Source: Streptomyces sp. CB01881
GTDB lineage: Bacteria; Actinomycetota; Actinomycetes; Streptomycetales; Streptomycetaceae
Length of the DNA stretch: 59,925 nucleotides
Direction of reading: 5' to 3'
Assembly: GCF_002953255.1 (NCBI RefSeq)
Contig: NZ_CP026498.1
Span: 4,641,144 to 4,701,068 of the forward strand
Shown here: in pieces, positions 28,276 through 37,111 of the stretch
Layout of the letters: each line of letters opens with the position of its first letter
Numbering within the stretch: position 1 is the first letter of the stretch
The notes under the pieces: generated by a model
What the model saw: only the letters and a program-made list of their open reading frames with translations
Database searches by the model: none
What the model was told of the DNA's origin: nothing
Position numbers and translations under genes: made by a program

Positions 28276-28403
28276 CGGCCGTACCAGGAAGCGCCCGTAC
28301 CAGGAAGCACGCGGACCGGGAAGCGGCCGTACCAGGAAGCACTCGGACCAGGAAGCACTCGGACCAGGAAGCGGCCGGATCAGGAAGCGGCCGGATCAGG
28401 CAA
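28276..28403. repeat. Eight 16-bp tandem units
   Basis: Eight consecutive 16-bp units, all ending in (CA)GGAAG, run from 28276 to 28403. Examples are CGGCCGTACCAGGAAG at 28276 and 28324, and CACTCGGACCAGGAAG twice in a row at 28340 and 28356. The array lies between the convergent DUF952 and regulator genes. Period and order are exact, without indels. Confidence 0.9.
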
Positions 28404-28445
28404 CGCCCGCCCCGGTCACGGTCCCGGTCCCGGCCCCGGCCCCGG

Positions 28446-29429
28446 TCAGAGCCAGCCCCGCTCCCGGGCCGCCATCCCCGCCTGGAACCGGGTGGTGGCG
28501 CCCAGCTCGCGCATCAGGCTCTGCAGCCGGCGCTGGGTGGTCCGGGCGCTCCAGCCGAGCGAGCGGGCGATCGACTCGTCGGTGAGGCCGGCCGCCAGCA
28601 GGCCCAGCAGCTTGCGGTGGTCGGCCTCCGGCTCCAGCGTCCCCTCCGCTGCGCCGATGGCGGCCTGGAGCTGGACGGCGCGCTCCCATTCAGCCTCGAA
28701 CAGCGTGTCCAACGCCTGGAGCAGGGCGGACGGGTGGATCACGTAAGCGGCGTCGAGCACGCTGTCACCGACGCTGATCGGGATGATCGCCATCCGGTCG
28801 TCCGACATGATCATCTTCATCGGCAGTACCGGCCGGACCCGCGCCTCCTCACCGTCCGCGACGCCGACCAGGATGTTCTTCTCCAACCGGCCCGGCCAGG
28901 CCACCGCCTCCCGGTCGTAGATCGTCCGGAACCGCAGCCCCTCCTTCATCCGCTGCCGCTGCAACGGGATGTTCGCCACCGGGTCCTGGATGTACGGGGG
29001 GCAGTCGAAACCGCGCACCTGGTACTGGCTGGTCTCGGTGATGTGCTCCAGCCGCTGGGCGATCGCCTCGCCGCCGGTGAGCACCTCGACCGAGTGCGCC
29101 GGGTCGGTGTAGCGCGAGGCCTCCCGGAAGGCGTCCATCAGGCGGTGCATCTCGGCCCGGGCGTGCCGAAGTTCGGACTCCCGGTGGCCTATCAGTGTGC
29201 CTATCGCGACATCGGGGGCAACCGGCAGGAACCGGTGCCGGTCGACAGGCGCCCGGGTCGCCATGCCCTGCTGCGCCAGCCGGTCCAGCGCACGCATGCT
29301 CTGTTGGAGGGTCAGCCCGCAGCCGACCGCGAGGTCCTCCGCCGTGGACTGCGGATTGGCCACCAGCGCCGCGTAGACCTGTCCGTCCGGCACGGCCAGT
29401 CCCAGTGCGCTGAGTGGTGCATCGGACAC
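28446..29429 (-). CDS. TrmB/LuxR-type transcriptional regulator
   Basis: A 327-residue probable DNA-binding regulator. The N-terminal winged helix (about 15-70: VYAALVANPQSTAEDLAVGCG, MRALDRLAQQGMATR) resembles TrmB. A PLD-like effector region follows (about 105-245). The C-terminal LuxR-type HTH (about 270-325) has LLGLLAAGLTDESIARSLGW and RTTQRRLQSLMRELGA. This combination is common among orphan regulators in Streptomyces, often without a known ligand. GTG 29429 has GGGGAG upstream. It is preceded by a 410-bp gap containing palindromic repeats and a strong terminator, and is the last gene of its direction before the DUF952 gene. Confidence 0.9.
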   Translation of the reverse strand: MSDAPLSALGLAVPDGQVYAALVANPQSTAEDLAVGCGLTLQQSMRALDRLAQQGMATRAPVDRHRFLPVAPDVAIGTLIGHRESELRHARAEMHRLMDAFREASRYTDPAHSVEVLTGGEAIAQRLEHITETSQYQVRGFDCPPYIQDPVANIPLQRQRMKEGLRFRTIYDREAVAWPGRLEKNILVGVADGEEARVRPVLPMKMIMSDDRMAIIPISVGDSVLDAAYVIHPSALLQALDTLFEAEWERAVQLQAAIGAAEGTLEPEADHRKLLGLLAAGLTDESIARSLGWSARTTQRRLQSLMRELGATTRFQAGMAARERGWL

Positions 29430-29590
29430 GACGCCGCTCCCCGTCTCGCCTCTCCCCCGCGCCGAAGTGGCGCAGTCCCGCCACCCGGCGGGTCGTGGTC
29501 AGGTGGCAATCTTCGGCCACGGATCATGACGCTGACAAGGCGATGACCAGGCGATGCGTCCCGGCTCACAGCAGAACCCGCCGAACGGCG

Positions 29591-29626
29591 TGAGGGCCTC
29601 CCCGCCACTCGGCGGGGAGGCCCTCA
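29591..29626. terminator. Strong hairpin terminator
   Basis: A perfect 16-bp inverted repeat, TGAGGGCCTCCCCGCC and GGCGGGGAGGCCCTCA, with a 4-nt ACTC loop. It lies downstream of rluB and upstream of the regulator gene, so it should stop rluB-operon transcripts. Confidence 0.85.
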
Positions 29627-29656
29627 GAACGCGATGTGCGGCTCGGCCGCGGCACC

Positions 29657-29847
29657 CGAATATGCAGACCGGTCTACAGATCCGTGTCGGCCTGTGCAGA
29701 TCGGCCCACCGGCCGATCTCCTCCGGTTTATACCGACCGGTCTACAGATCCCATGCCGATTTATACCGACCGGTCTACAGACTCCGGGCCAGCGGCTCGC
29801 AGAATATGCAGACCGGTCTACCGAAATATGCCGACCGGTCTACAGAC
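29657..29847. repeat. Five dispersed copies of a palindromic repeat
   Basis: The core GACCGGTCTAC, containing the palindrome GACCGGTC, occurs at 29667, 29735, 29768, 29811 and 29833. Each copy is preceded by an AT-rich TATGC or TATACC and most are followed by AGA. Spacing is irregular (68, 33, 43, 22 bp). The last copy overlaps the rluB stop codon (29840-29842). Confidence 0.85.
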
Positions 29848-31159
29848 CGACCTCACGCATCAGCTGGCCGACCTCGGGGTTGGTCAGGCGGCGCAGCCAG
29901 CCGGACTTCTGGTCACCCAGCGCGATCGGACCGAAGTGCGTGCGGACCAGCTTCTCGACCGGGAAGCCGGCCTCGGCCAGCATCCGGCGGACGATGTGCT
30001 TGCGGCCCTCGTGCAGGGTCACCTCGACCAGGTAGTTCTTGCCGACGTTGGAGACCACCTTGAAGCTGTCGGCGCGGGCGTAGCCGTCCTCCAGCTCGAT
30101 GCCCTGCGCCAGCTTCTTGCCCAGGTCGCGCGGGATCGGCCCCTGGATGGCGGCCAGGTAGGTCTTGGTCACGCCGTACCGCGGGTGGGTGAGGCGGTGG
30201 GCCAGCTCACCGTGGTTGGTGAGCAGGATGATGCCCTCGGTCTCGGTGTCCAGGCGGCCGACGTGGAACAGCCGGGTCTCCCGGTTGGTCACGTAGTCGC
30301 CGAGGCACTGGCGGCCGTCCGGGTCCTCCATGGTGGAGACCACGCCGGCCGGCTTGTTCAGCGCGAAGAAGAGGTACGACTGGGTGGCGACGGTCAGGCC
30401 GTCCACCTTGATCTCGTCGTTCTCCGGGTCGACCCGCTTGCCCTGCTCGGTCACCCGCTTGCCGTTGACCTCGACCCGGCCCTGCTCGATCAGCTCCTCG
30501 CAGGCCCGGCGGCTGCCGATGCCGGCACGCGCCAGCACCTTCTGCAGGCGCTCGCCCTCGGGCTCGCCGAAGGTCTTGGGCAGCTTCACGGCCGGCTTGT
30601 CGTGCCGGGCCAGCACCGCGTCCTCGATCTTGGCCTGGAGCTCGCGCGAGCGCTGCGGCTGGCGGCGCGGGTCGCCCGGGGCGCCCTGGCCCTCACGGCG
30701 CGGACGCGGAGCCGGACCGGGCCGGCGCCCCGTGTAGCCGCCACGGGCGGGGGTGGCGTTGGGGCCGCCGCCGAACTCGGGGCGGTCGTAGCGCCGCTCC
30801 TCGGGCCGCAGCGGGCGGTCCGGGTAGCGGCGGTCGTCACGACGGTCGTCGCGGCGGTCGTCACGACGGTCGTACGAGCCGGAGCCGCGCGAACCCGACC
30901 CGCCACCGTAGGACCCGCCGCGCGAGGAGCCGGAGCCGCCGCCGTACGAACCCGACCCGCCGCGCGAGGAGCCGGAGCCACCACCGTACGAACCCGACCC
31001 GCCGCGCGAGGAGCCGGAGCCACCACCGTACGAACCCGACCCGCCGCGCGAGGAGCCGGAGCCACCACCGTACGAGCCGGAGCCGCCCCGGCCCCCGCCC
31101 TGTCCGCCACGACCGCTGCCGCCGCCGCTGCTGTTCCTGCCGTTGCCACTGCTACGCAT
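29840..31159 (-). CDS. rluB: rRNA pseudouridine synthase (RluB-like)
   Basis: A 439-residue enzyme that isomerises a uridine in 23S rRNA. A 190-residue disordered N-terminus rich in Gly, Ser, Arg and Tyr (GSGSSRGGSGSYGG repeats, encoded by near-identical DNA at 30890-31085, and an RRDDRRDD run) precedes an S4 RNA-binding domain (LQKVLARAGIGSRRACEELI). The RsuA/RluB catalytic domain follows, with the active Asp in HVGRLDTETEGIILLTNHGE. ATG 31159 is chosen over the adjacent TTG. It is downstream of scpB-scpA in the order conserved in actinobacteria. Confidence 0.95.
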   Translation of the reverse strand: MRSSGNGRNSSGGGSGRGGQGGGRGGSGSYGGGSGSSRGGSGSYGGGSGSSRGGSGSYGGGSGSSRGGSGSYGGGSGSSRGGSYGGGSGSRGSGSYDRRDDRRDDRRDDRRYPDRPLRPEERRYDRPEFGGGPNATPARGGYTGRRPGPAPRPRREGQGAPGDPRRQPQRSRELQAKIEDAVLARHDKPAVKLPKTFGEPEGERLQKVLARAGIGSRRACEELIEQGRVEVNGKRVTEQGKRVDPENDEIKVDGLTVATQSYLFFALNKPAGVVSTMEDPDGRQCLGDYVTNRETRLFHVGRLDTETEGIILLTNHGELAHRLTHPRYGVTKTYLAAIQGPIPRDLGKKLAQGIELEDGYARADSFKVVSNVGKNYLVEVTLHEGRKHIVRRMLAEAGFPVEKLVRTHFGPIALGDQKSGWLRRLTNPEVGQLMREVGL

Positions 31160-31223
31160 CAAAGTGTCCGTACGTCGTTTTCCGTCTGGGCTGTGCGGTC
31201 GTTTCGGCCGACCTCACCGCCCC

Positions 31224-32291
31224 CTACCGATCAGGCGCAGCCCGATCGGCCTCGCCACTGCCGCCCGCGGCCTGCACGGCAGCGGCGGCGACCGCCTCCG
31301 CGATCATCGTGCCCTCCAGGGACTCCGCTTCCACGTCGTCGACCTCGGGCAGGAAGGGAGCGAGCTCCGGCAGCCCATCCAGGCCGCGGAGCCCCATCCG
31401 TTCCAGGAAGTAGTTCGTCGTCCGATACAGGATCGCACCTGTTTCGGGCTCGGATCCGGCCTCTTCCACCAGTCCTCGCTGTACCAGGGTACGCATCACG
31501 CCGTCACAGTTCACACCACGGACGGCCGAGACCCGCGATCTGGACACCGGCTGACGGTAGGCGACGACCGCCAGCGTCTCCAGCGCGGCCTGGGTGAGCC
31601 GGGCCTGCTGGCCGTCCAGGACGAACCGCTCGACGGCCGGCGCGCACTCGGCACGACTGTAGAACCGCCACCCGCCGGCGACCAGCCGCAGGTCGAATCC
31701 CCTGCCCTGGGCGGTGTACTCACCGGAGAGTTCACGCAGCGCCGCCGCCACCTCCGCCCGCGGCCGCTCCAGCACGGACGCCAGGTGGGCCTCGCCGGCC
31801 GGCTCGTCGACGACCATCAGGATCGCCTCCAGCTCCGCCTTCAGCCCCGGGCCGCCGTCCGGCTCCTCCTCCACCACCTCGACCGCACGAGAAGTCGACG
31901 GGGCCGACTTCTGGTGCACGACGAGCACCTCCGCCCTGCCCGGCTCACGAACCACGGGCTCGTCGGCCAGCACGGGGTCGGTCGGCACGTCGCCGGCCAC
32001 CACAGGCTCGCCGGCCACCACGGGCTCGTCGACCACCACCGGGTAGGCAACCACCACACGGTCGGCGACCACCGGATCGGTCAGCACATCGCCGGCCACC
32101 ACCTCACCGGCTTCAGCGTCATCGAACACGACGGCACCGGGCACCCGCGAACCAGGCCCAGGCCCCACCTCGCCGGGCCCCACGCCGCCAGGCTCCACCG
32201 CCGGCTCCATCCACTCCTCGGCCCGCGGCTGCCCCGGTACACCGAGCGGGCGCCGGACCGGCCGCCCGCCGGCATTCGTTCCAGACGTCAT
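31224..32291 (-). CDS. scpB: Segregation and condensation protein B, N-terminally extended
   Basis: A 355-residue protein. The conserved tandem winged-helix part starts near residue 150 (LKAELEAILMVVDEPA) and includes QAALETLAVVAYRQPVSRSR, VRGVNCDGVMRTLVQRGLVEE and YRTTNYFLERMGLRGL. It joins ScpA and Smc in the condensin complex. The first ~145 residues are an unusual acidic extension with VVAGEPVVAGDVPTDPV-type repeats. Its ATG overlaps the scpA stop (ATGA), so translation is coupled. Confidence 0.93.
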   Translation of the reverse strand: MTSGTNAGGRPVRRPLGVPGQPRAEEWMEPAVEPGGVGPGEVGPGPGSRVPGAVVFDDAEAGEVVAGDVLTDPVVADRVVVAYPVVVDEPVVAGEPVVAGDVPTDPVLADEPVVREPGRAEVLVVHQKSAPSTSRAVEVVEEEPDGGPGLKAELEAILMVVDEPAGEAHLASVLERPRAEVAAALRELSGEYTAQGRGFDLRLVAGGWRFYSRAECAPAVERFVLDGQQARLTQAALETLAVVAYRQPVSRSRVSAVRGVNCDGVMRTLVQRGLVEEAGSEPETGAILYRTTNYFLERMGLRGLDGLPELAPFLPEVDDVEAESLEGTMIAEAVAAAAVQAAGGSGEADRAAPDR

Positions 32292-33214
32292 CGCTTCTCC
32301 TTCCGCGGCCCGTCCGACTGCCTACCCGCCGACTGCCCACCCACCAGCCGGTCGCCCGCCGACTGCTCGCCCGCCGGCCGGTCGAACTCGTCCGTCACCT
32401 CGACCGCGCCCCGGTCCGCCTCGGCCACCCACCGCACCAGCAGCTCGCCCAGCGCCTCCGGCTGGTCGAAGGCGAGCACCCGCTCCCGGTACAGCTCCAG
32501 CAGCGCCAGGAAGCGTGCGACCACGACCAGCGTGTCCGGCGCGTCCTCCACCAGCTCCTGGAACGACGCCTCGCCCAGCTCGGTGAGCAGCTCGACCACC
32601 AGCCCGGCCTGCTCCCGCACGCTGACCGGCGGCGTGTGGATGTGGTCGACGTAGACGACCGGTGCGGGCTTCGGGGCCATCGCCTTGGCCGCCAGCTGCG
32701 CGAACCGCTCCGCGCCGATGCCGATCACGACCTCGGGCAGCAGTTGCGCGTGTTCCGGTTCCAGCCCGACGGTCCGCGGCCGCAGGAGCAGCTCGGCGGC
32801 CCAGCGCTCGCCGAACAGGGCGGCCGCCCGCTTGTACGCCCGGTACTGCAGCAGCCGGGCGAAGAGCAGGTCGCGGGCCTCCAGCAGGGCGAGGTCCTCC
32901 TCGTCCTCGACCTCAGCGGCGGGCAGCAGCCGCGCGGCCTTGAGGTCGAGCAGGGTCGCGGCGACGACCAGGAACTCGGTCGCGGCGTCCAGGTCCCAGT
33001 CCGGGCCCATGGCCCGGATGTGCGCCATGAACTCGTCGGTGACCGTCGCCAGCGCCACCTCGGTGACGTCCATCCGGTGCTTGGCGATCAGGCTCAGCAG
33101 CAGGTCGAAGGGGCCTTCGAAGTTCGCCAGCCGCACCCGGAAGCCGCCCCGCGACCCATCGGCGGTCCCGACGGTCCCGGCGGCGGCGACGGAGGGTTCG
33201 GGGCTGCTCGGCAT
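32288..33214 (-). CDS. scpA: Segregation and condensation protein A
   Basis: A 308-residue kleisin of the bacterial condensin. The N-terminal Smc-binding region FRVRLANFEGPFDLLLSLIAKHR is typical, followed by ATEFLVVAATLLDLKAARLLP, and a C-terminal winged helix (TLVVVARFLALLELYRE). A short Gly/Ser/Asp repeat (VGGQSAGRQSDG) ends the protein. ATG 33214. It overlaps scpB by 4 bp and lies downstream of the RHH-parA pair with a 265-bp gap. Confidence 0.95.
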   Translation of the reverse strand: MPSSPEPSVAAAGTVGTADGSRGGFRVRLANFEGPFDLLLSLIAKHRMDVTEVALATVTDEFMAHIRAMGPDWDLDAATEFLVVAATLLDLKAARLLPAAEVEDEEDLALLEARDLLFARLLQYRAYKRAAALFGERWAAELLLRPRTVGLEPEHAQLLPEVVIGIGAERFAQLAAKAMAPKPAPVVYVDHIHTPPVSVREQAGLVVELLTELGEASFQELVEDAPDTLVVVARFLALLELYRERVLAFDQPEALGELLVRWVAEADRGAVEVTDEFDRPAGEQSAGDRLVGGQSAGRQSDGPRKEKR

Positions 33215-33356
33215 GACGGTCCATCTTCACCCGGCCGCGCCGCCCGCCCCATCCGGGGGGCACCGACACGCCGCGACCACCGCCGCGCACCGGCCCGGGC
33301 CGCAGTGCCGGGCCGGCCGTACCGTCCCGACCCGACCGTGGAACCGGCCGTTGAAC

Positions 33357-33420
33357 CGACCGCAGAACTCACCACAGATCCGACCCGACCGCAGAACTCA
33401 CCGCAGAACCGACCCGACCC
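33357..33420. repeat. Two copies of a 29-bp direct repeat
   Basis: GACCGCAGAACTCACC recurs with a 29-bp period (GCAGAACTCA at 33362 and 33391), with the GAACCGACC-like flank also repeated. It sits in the gap between scpA and the RHH-type gene. Confidence 0.7.
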
Positions 33421-33479
33421 CGGGGCCACCGGCGACCGACGTCCCCGTCCCCGCACCGCGCACGGCCCCCGCAGGCGGC

Positions 33480-34151
33480 TCAGCGCCCGCGCAGCCGCCG
33501 CACCAGGATGCTCGCCTCGCCGCGCTGCTCCAGGTCGGCCAGCACCACCGCGATGGCCTCCCGGACGATCCGGCCGCGGTCCACCGCGAGCCCGTGCTCC
33601 CCGCGCAGCACCAGGCGGGTGTGCTCCAGGTCCATCAGCTCCTCGGCCGACACGTACACGGTGATCTTCTCGTCATGACGCTCGCGCCCGCTGGGGCGTC
33701 GCGGGGCCCGGCCGCGCGGACGAGGGCGCCCTGCGCCGCCCGCCTGCTCCTCGGCGGCACCCGCGTGCTGACGCGGTCCCGGCGCGGCGGCCCGGCCGCC
33801 CTGCACCGTCTTCCCGGCCTGCGCGGTGCCCTGCACGCCAGTGCCCTGGCCACCCGCACCCTGTGCACCGCCCGGCCGCGCCGGACCGGGGACCGACCCG
33901 TCGGCCGGTCTGCCAGCCGACACCGTGCCCGGCGCACCACCCGGCGCACCGCCCGACGACGGCCGGCGCTCCTCGGCGCCGTCGGCGGCGTCCTCGGCAC
34001 CGTCCGTTCCCGCACCGGCGCCGCCGGCACCGTTGACGGTCCGTGCGGTCTCCGGTCTGGGCGCCTCGGCGGCCGGACGCGGCGCGAGGGACGGCGACAG
34101 CGCCATCCCCCCGGTGGTCCGGAACAGCTCGTCGGCGCCCGGGAGACTCAC
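33480..34151 (-). CDS. ParA-linked protein with C-terminal ribbon-helix-helix-like domain
   Basis: A 223-residue protein. It begins SLPGADELFRTTGG, continues with a 130-residue low-complexity Gly/Ala/Pro linker, and ends with a conserved 65-residue domain starting at HDEKITVYVSAEELMDLE. This domain has a strand followed by two helices (RGRIVREAIAVVLADLEQRG), which fits a ribbon-helix-helix or similar small DNA-binding fold. GTG 34151 overlaps the parA stop (GTGA), so the two genes are coupled. It may be a partner of this orphan ParA in place of a ParB; that is inference. Confidence 0.8.
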   Translation of the reverse strand: MSLPGADELFRTTGGMALSPSLAPRPAAEAPRPETARTVNGAGGAGAGTDGAEDAADGAEERRPSSGGAPGGAPGTVSAGRPADGSVPGPARPGGAQGAGGQGTGVQGTAQAGKTVQGGRAAAPGPRQHAGAAEEQAGGAGRPRPRGRAPRRPSGRERHDEKITVYVSAEELMDLEHTRLVLRGEHGLAVDRGRIVREAIAVVLADLEQRGEASILVRRLRGR

Positions 34152-35314
34152 TCGGCGGGGCGGCACCGGTCGAGCACCTCCCTGGCGAGCTGACGGTAGG
34201 CGGCCGCACCGACCGAGTTGGTCGCGTACGTGGTGATCGGCTCGCCGGCGACGGTGGTCTCCGGGAAGCGCACGGTCCGGCCGATGACGGTGTGGAAGAC
34301 GTGGTCGCCGAACGCCTCGACGACGCGGGCCAGCACCTCACGGCTGTGCACGGTGCGCGAGTCGTACATGGTGGCCAGGATGCCGTCCAGGCGCAGCTCG
34401 GGGTTGAGCCGCTCGCAGACCTTCTCGATGGTCTCGGTGAGCAGCGCGACACCGCGCAGGGCGAAGAACTCGCACTCCAGCGGGACGATGACGCTGTGAG
34501 CGGCCGTCAGGGCATTGACCGTCAGCAGGCCCAGCGAGGGCTGGCAGTCGATGATGACGTAGTCGTAGTCGGGCAGCAGCGGCTTCAGGGCGCGCGCCAG
34601 CGCGGACTCCCGGGCCACCTCGCTGACCAGCTGCACCTCGGCGGCGGAGAGGTCGATGTTGGACGGCAGCAGGTCCATGCCCGGCACCGCCGTCTTCAGC
34701 AGAACCTCATCGGCCGTCAGGCCCCGCTCCATGAGCAGGTTGTAGACGGTGACGTCGAGCTCCATCGGGTTGACCCCGAGGCCCACCGAGAGCGCGCCCT
34801 GCGGGTCGAAGTCGACGAGCAGCACGCGGCGGCCGTACTCGGCCAGCGCCGCGCCCAGGTTGATGGTCGACGTGGTCTTGCCGACGCCGCCCTTCTGGTT
34901 GCACATCGCGATGATCTGCGCGGGGCCGTGCTCGGCCACCGGCGCGGGGATCGGGAAGTACGGCAGCGGACGGCCGGTCGGGCCGACCCGCTCGCGGCGC
35001 TGGCGCGCGGCGTCGGGGGCCAGCGTGGCGGCGTACTCCGGGTCCGGCTCGTACTCGGCGTCCGGGTCGTCGTAGGCGCCGTAGGCGAACTCGCCGTAGG
35101 CCAGGCCGTGGGCCGGCAGATCGGCGTCGTAGTCGGTCACCGTGGTCACCTGTGCTGTGTTCTGGCGTGCTTCGAAGGTACGGAGTGCGACCGAGCCGAC
35201 CTCGGCCGAGCCCACGGTGGCCTGCCGGGCCCCGGGCTCCTCACTCGGCTGGCCGGCGGTGTGCTCCGCCAGTCCTGGCTGACCACCCCCGGGAGCAAAT
35301 GTCGACTCATTCAC
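34148..35314 (-). CDS. parA: ParA/Soj-family ATPase (orphan, not oriC-linked)
   Basis: A 388-residue ATPase. The deviant Walker A KGGVGKTTSTINLGAALAE and the VLLVDFDPQGALS motif are complete; DYVIIDCQPSLGLLTVNAL and the C-terminal VRFPETTVAGEPI are typical of Soj/ParA. The first ~135 residues are an acidic Tyr/Asp-rich extension (EFAYGAYDDPDAEYEPD). GTG 35314 is chosen because AAGGAGGTAA precedes it. It is coupled to an RHH-type gene and lies in a cluster with scpA/scpB, which fits chromosome organisation. No parS consensus was found nearby. Confidence 0.93.
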   Translation of the reverse strand: MNESTFAPGGGQPGLAEHTAGQPSEEPGARQATVGSAEVGSVALRTFEARQNTAQVTTVTDYDADLPAHGLAYGEFAYGAYDDPDAEYEPDPEYAATLAPDAARQRRERVGPTGRPLPYFPIPAPVAEHGPAQIIAMCNQKGGVGKTTSTINLGAALAEYGRRVLLVDFDPQGALSVGLGVNPMELDVTVYNLLMERGLTADEVLLKTAVPGMDLLPSNIDLSAAEVQLVSEVARESALARALKPLLPDYDYVIIDCQPSLGLLTVNALTAAHSVIVPLECEFFALRGVALLTETIEKVCERLNPELRLDGILATMYDSRTVHSREVLARVVEAFGDHVFHTVIGRTVRFPETTVAGEPITTYATNSVGAAAYRQLAREVLDRCRPAE

Positions 35315-35734
35315 AAGTCGTCTTACCTCCTTGGGCATCCAGGACTCTATGTCGATTCGTCAGCGTGGCAGCATGCCGACGGTTTGCGACTCTAGGCCGT
35401 TCAAGGCGTTCGCAGCAACACAATCCACGGTAGTGGGCAGGATGTGTCGACTATCGGGCAACCCTCTGTCAAGGGATGCGGGGGCCCTTGGCCCTAACGT
35501 TTCTGCGGTCGGGTGACGCGACCCACAGAAATTGACGACAGAGCGACCCGCCCGTGCAACCGCCCGTTCACGGGCATGCCGAAGCCCCCGACCGATGATC
35601 GGCCCCTCCTGCCCGCTGACGGGCAAGAAGAGGGGGTCGGGGGCCTGCGGACCGCTCCGACAGGGAGCGGCCACGGTCGGGACGGGCCTGCGCCTACGGG
35701 GCGCGGACCCGTCCCGTCGTGGGAGGGAACGAGG
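35315..35734. other. Intergenic region with hairpin between ald and parA
   Basis: About 420 bp. A 10-bp inverted repeat, GCCCCCGACC (35584-35593) and GGTCGGGGGC (35635-35644), encloses a smaller GCCCGCTGACGGGC hairpin and probably terminates ald. The segment 35330-35520 should hold the parA promoter; I could not settle a -35/-10 pair. Confidence 0.5.
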
Positions 35735-36850
35735 TCAGGCGAGGACGCTCTCCAGGGAGACCGACTCCAGGCCGAAGGCCTCGGCGACGGCGCCGAAGGT
35801 GATCTGGCCCTCGTGGACGTTCAGGCCCTTGGCCAGGGCCGGGTCGCGGCGCAGCGCGTCCTTCCAGCCACGGTTGGCCAGCTCCACGATGTAGGGCAGC
35901 GTGGCGTTGGTCAGCGCGTAGGTGGAGGTGTTCGGGACGGCGCCCGGCATGTTCGCCACGCAGTAGAAGACCGAGTTGTGGACCTGGAAGGTCGGCTCGG
36001 CGTGCGTGGTCGGGTGCGAGTCCTCGAAGCAGCCGCCCTGGTCGATGGCGATGTCGACGAGCACGGAGCCCGGCTTCATGCGGGAGACCAGCTCGTTGGT
36101 GACGAGCTTCGGGGCCTTGGCGCCCGGGATCAGCACGGCGCCGATCACCAGGTCGGCCTCCAGGACGGCCTTCTCCAGCTCGAAGGCGTTGGAGGCGATG
36201 GCCTTGATCTTGGTGCCGAAGACCTTGTCGGCCTCGCGCAGCTTGTTGATGTCGCGGTCGAGCAGGGTCACCTCGTAGCCCATGCCGATGGCGATGGTGG
36301 CCGCGTGCCAGCCGGAGACGCCACCGCCGATGACGACGGCCTTGGCCGGGTGGGTGCCGGGCACGCCGCCGGGCAGCACGCCGCGGCCGCCGGCCGGGCG
36401 CATCAGGTGGTACGAACCGACCTGCGGGGCCAGCCGGCCCGCGACCTCGGACATCGGGGCGAGCAGCGGCAGGGCGCCGTTGGCGAGCTGCACGGTCTCG
36501 TACGCGATCGCGGTGGTGCCGGACGCGACCAGCGCGTCGGTGCCGGCGCGGTCGGCCGCCAGGTGCAGGTACGTGAAGAGGGTCTGGCCCTTGCGCAGAC
36601 GGTGGTACTCCTGGGCGATGGGCTCCTTGACCTTCAGCAGCAGGTCGGCGGTGGCCCACACCTCGTCGGCGGTGGGGAGGATGGTGGCGCCGGCGGCCAC
36701 GTACTCCTCGTTGGGGATCGAGGAGCCGACACCGGCGTTGTCCTCGATGTAGACCTCGTGTCCGTTGCGGACCAGCTCATGCACGCCGGCGGGCGTGATG
36801 GCCACGCGGTACTCGTGGTTCTTGACCTCGCGGGGGATGCCGACCTTCAC
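35735..36850 (-). CDS. ald: Alanine dehydrogenase
   Basis: A 371-residue NAD-dependent enzyme converting L-alanine to pyruvate and ammonium. Signatures are MKVGIPREVKNHEYRVAI at the start, LLLKVKEPI, LFTYLHLAAD, a Rossmann segment AVVIGGGVSGWHAATIAIGMG, LVDIAIDQGGCFE, and NMPGAVPNTSTYALTNAT. The full family length is present. GTG 36850 with AGAGGA 11 nt upstream. Upstream, 36851-37111 is AT-richer than the rest and probably contains its promoter. Confidence 0.97.
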   Translation of the reverse strand: MKVGIPREVKNHEYRVAITPAGVHELVRNGHEVYIEDNAGVGSSIPNEEYVAAGATILPTADEVWATADLLLKVKEPIAQEYHRLRKGQTLFTYLHLAADRAGTDALVASGTTAIAYETVQLANGALPLLAPMSEVAGRLAPQVGSYHLMRPAGGRGVLPGGVPGTHPAKAVVIGGGVSGWHAATIAIGMGYEVTLLDRDINKLREADKVFGTKIKAIASNAFELEKAVLEADLVIGAVLIPGAKAPKLVTNELVSRMKPGSVLVDIAIDQGGCFEDSHPTTHAEPTFQVHNSVFYCVANMPGAVPNTSTYALTNATLPYIVELANRGWKDALRRDPALAKGLNVHEGQITFGAVAEAFGLESVSLESVLA

Positions 36851-37111
36851 GGCTAAACACGTCCTCTTGCCATGGGGGTCCCTACCGGAGAAGACCGGCG
36901 GGCGACGCGCACGTGGGGAGACCTCCGGAAGACACCGGGGCACAGATCGCTGCGCGACTAGGTTTGAGTGTAATGAAGCCCAGGCGGCGTGTCAGCCTTC
37001 CAAAGTGAATAAATCTGCCGGACACATTGGCAGGTTCGTAGGCTTCCCCAGTGATCTTCCCGCCAATGGTGTCGCAACCGGGCATCTTTGACGATACTCC
37101 CGAACCCTGAC

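Noticed and set aside
28276..28403. CRISPR array
   Set aside because: Tandem 16-bp units without unique spacers and no cas genes nearby.
35315..35734. parS or replication origin near parA
   Set aside because: No GTTTCACGTGAAAC-like site or DnaA boxes seen; the locus is an orphan parA.
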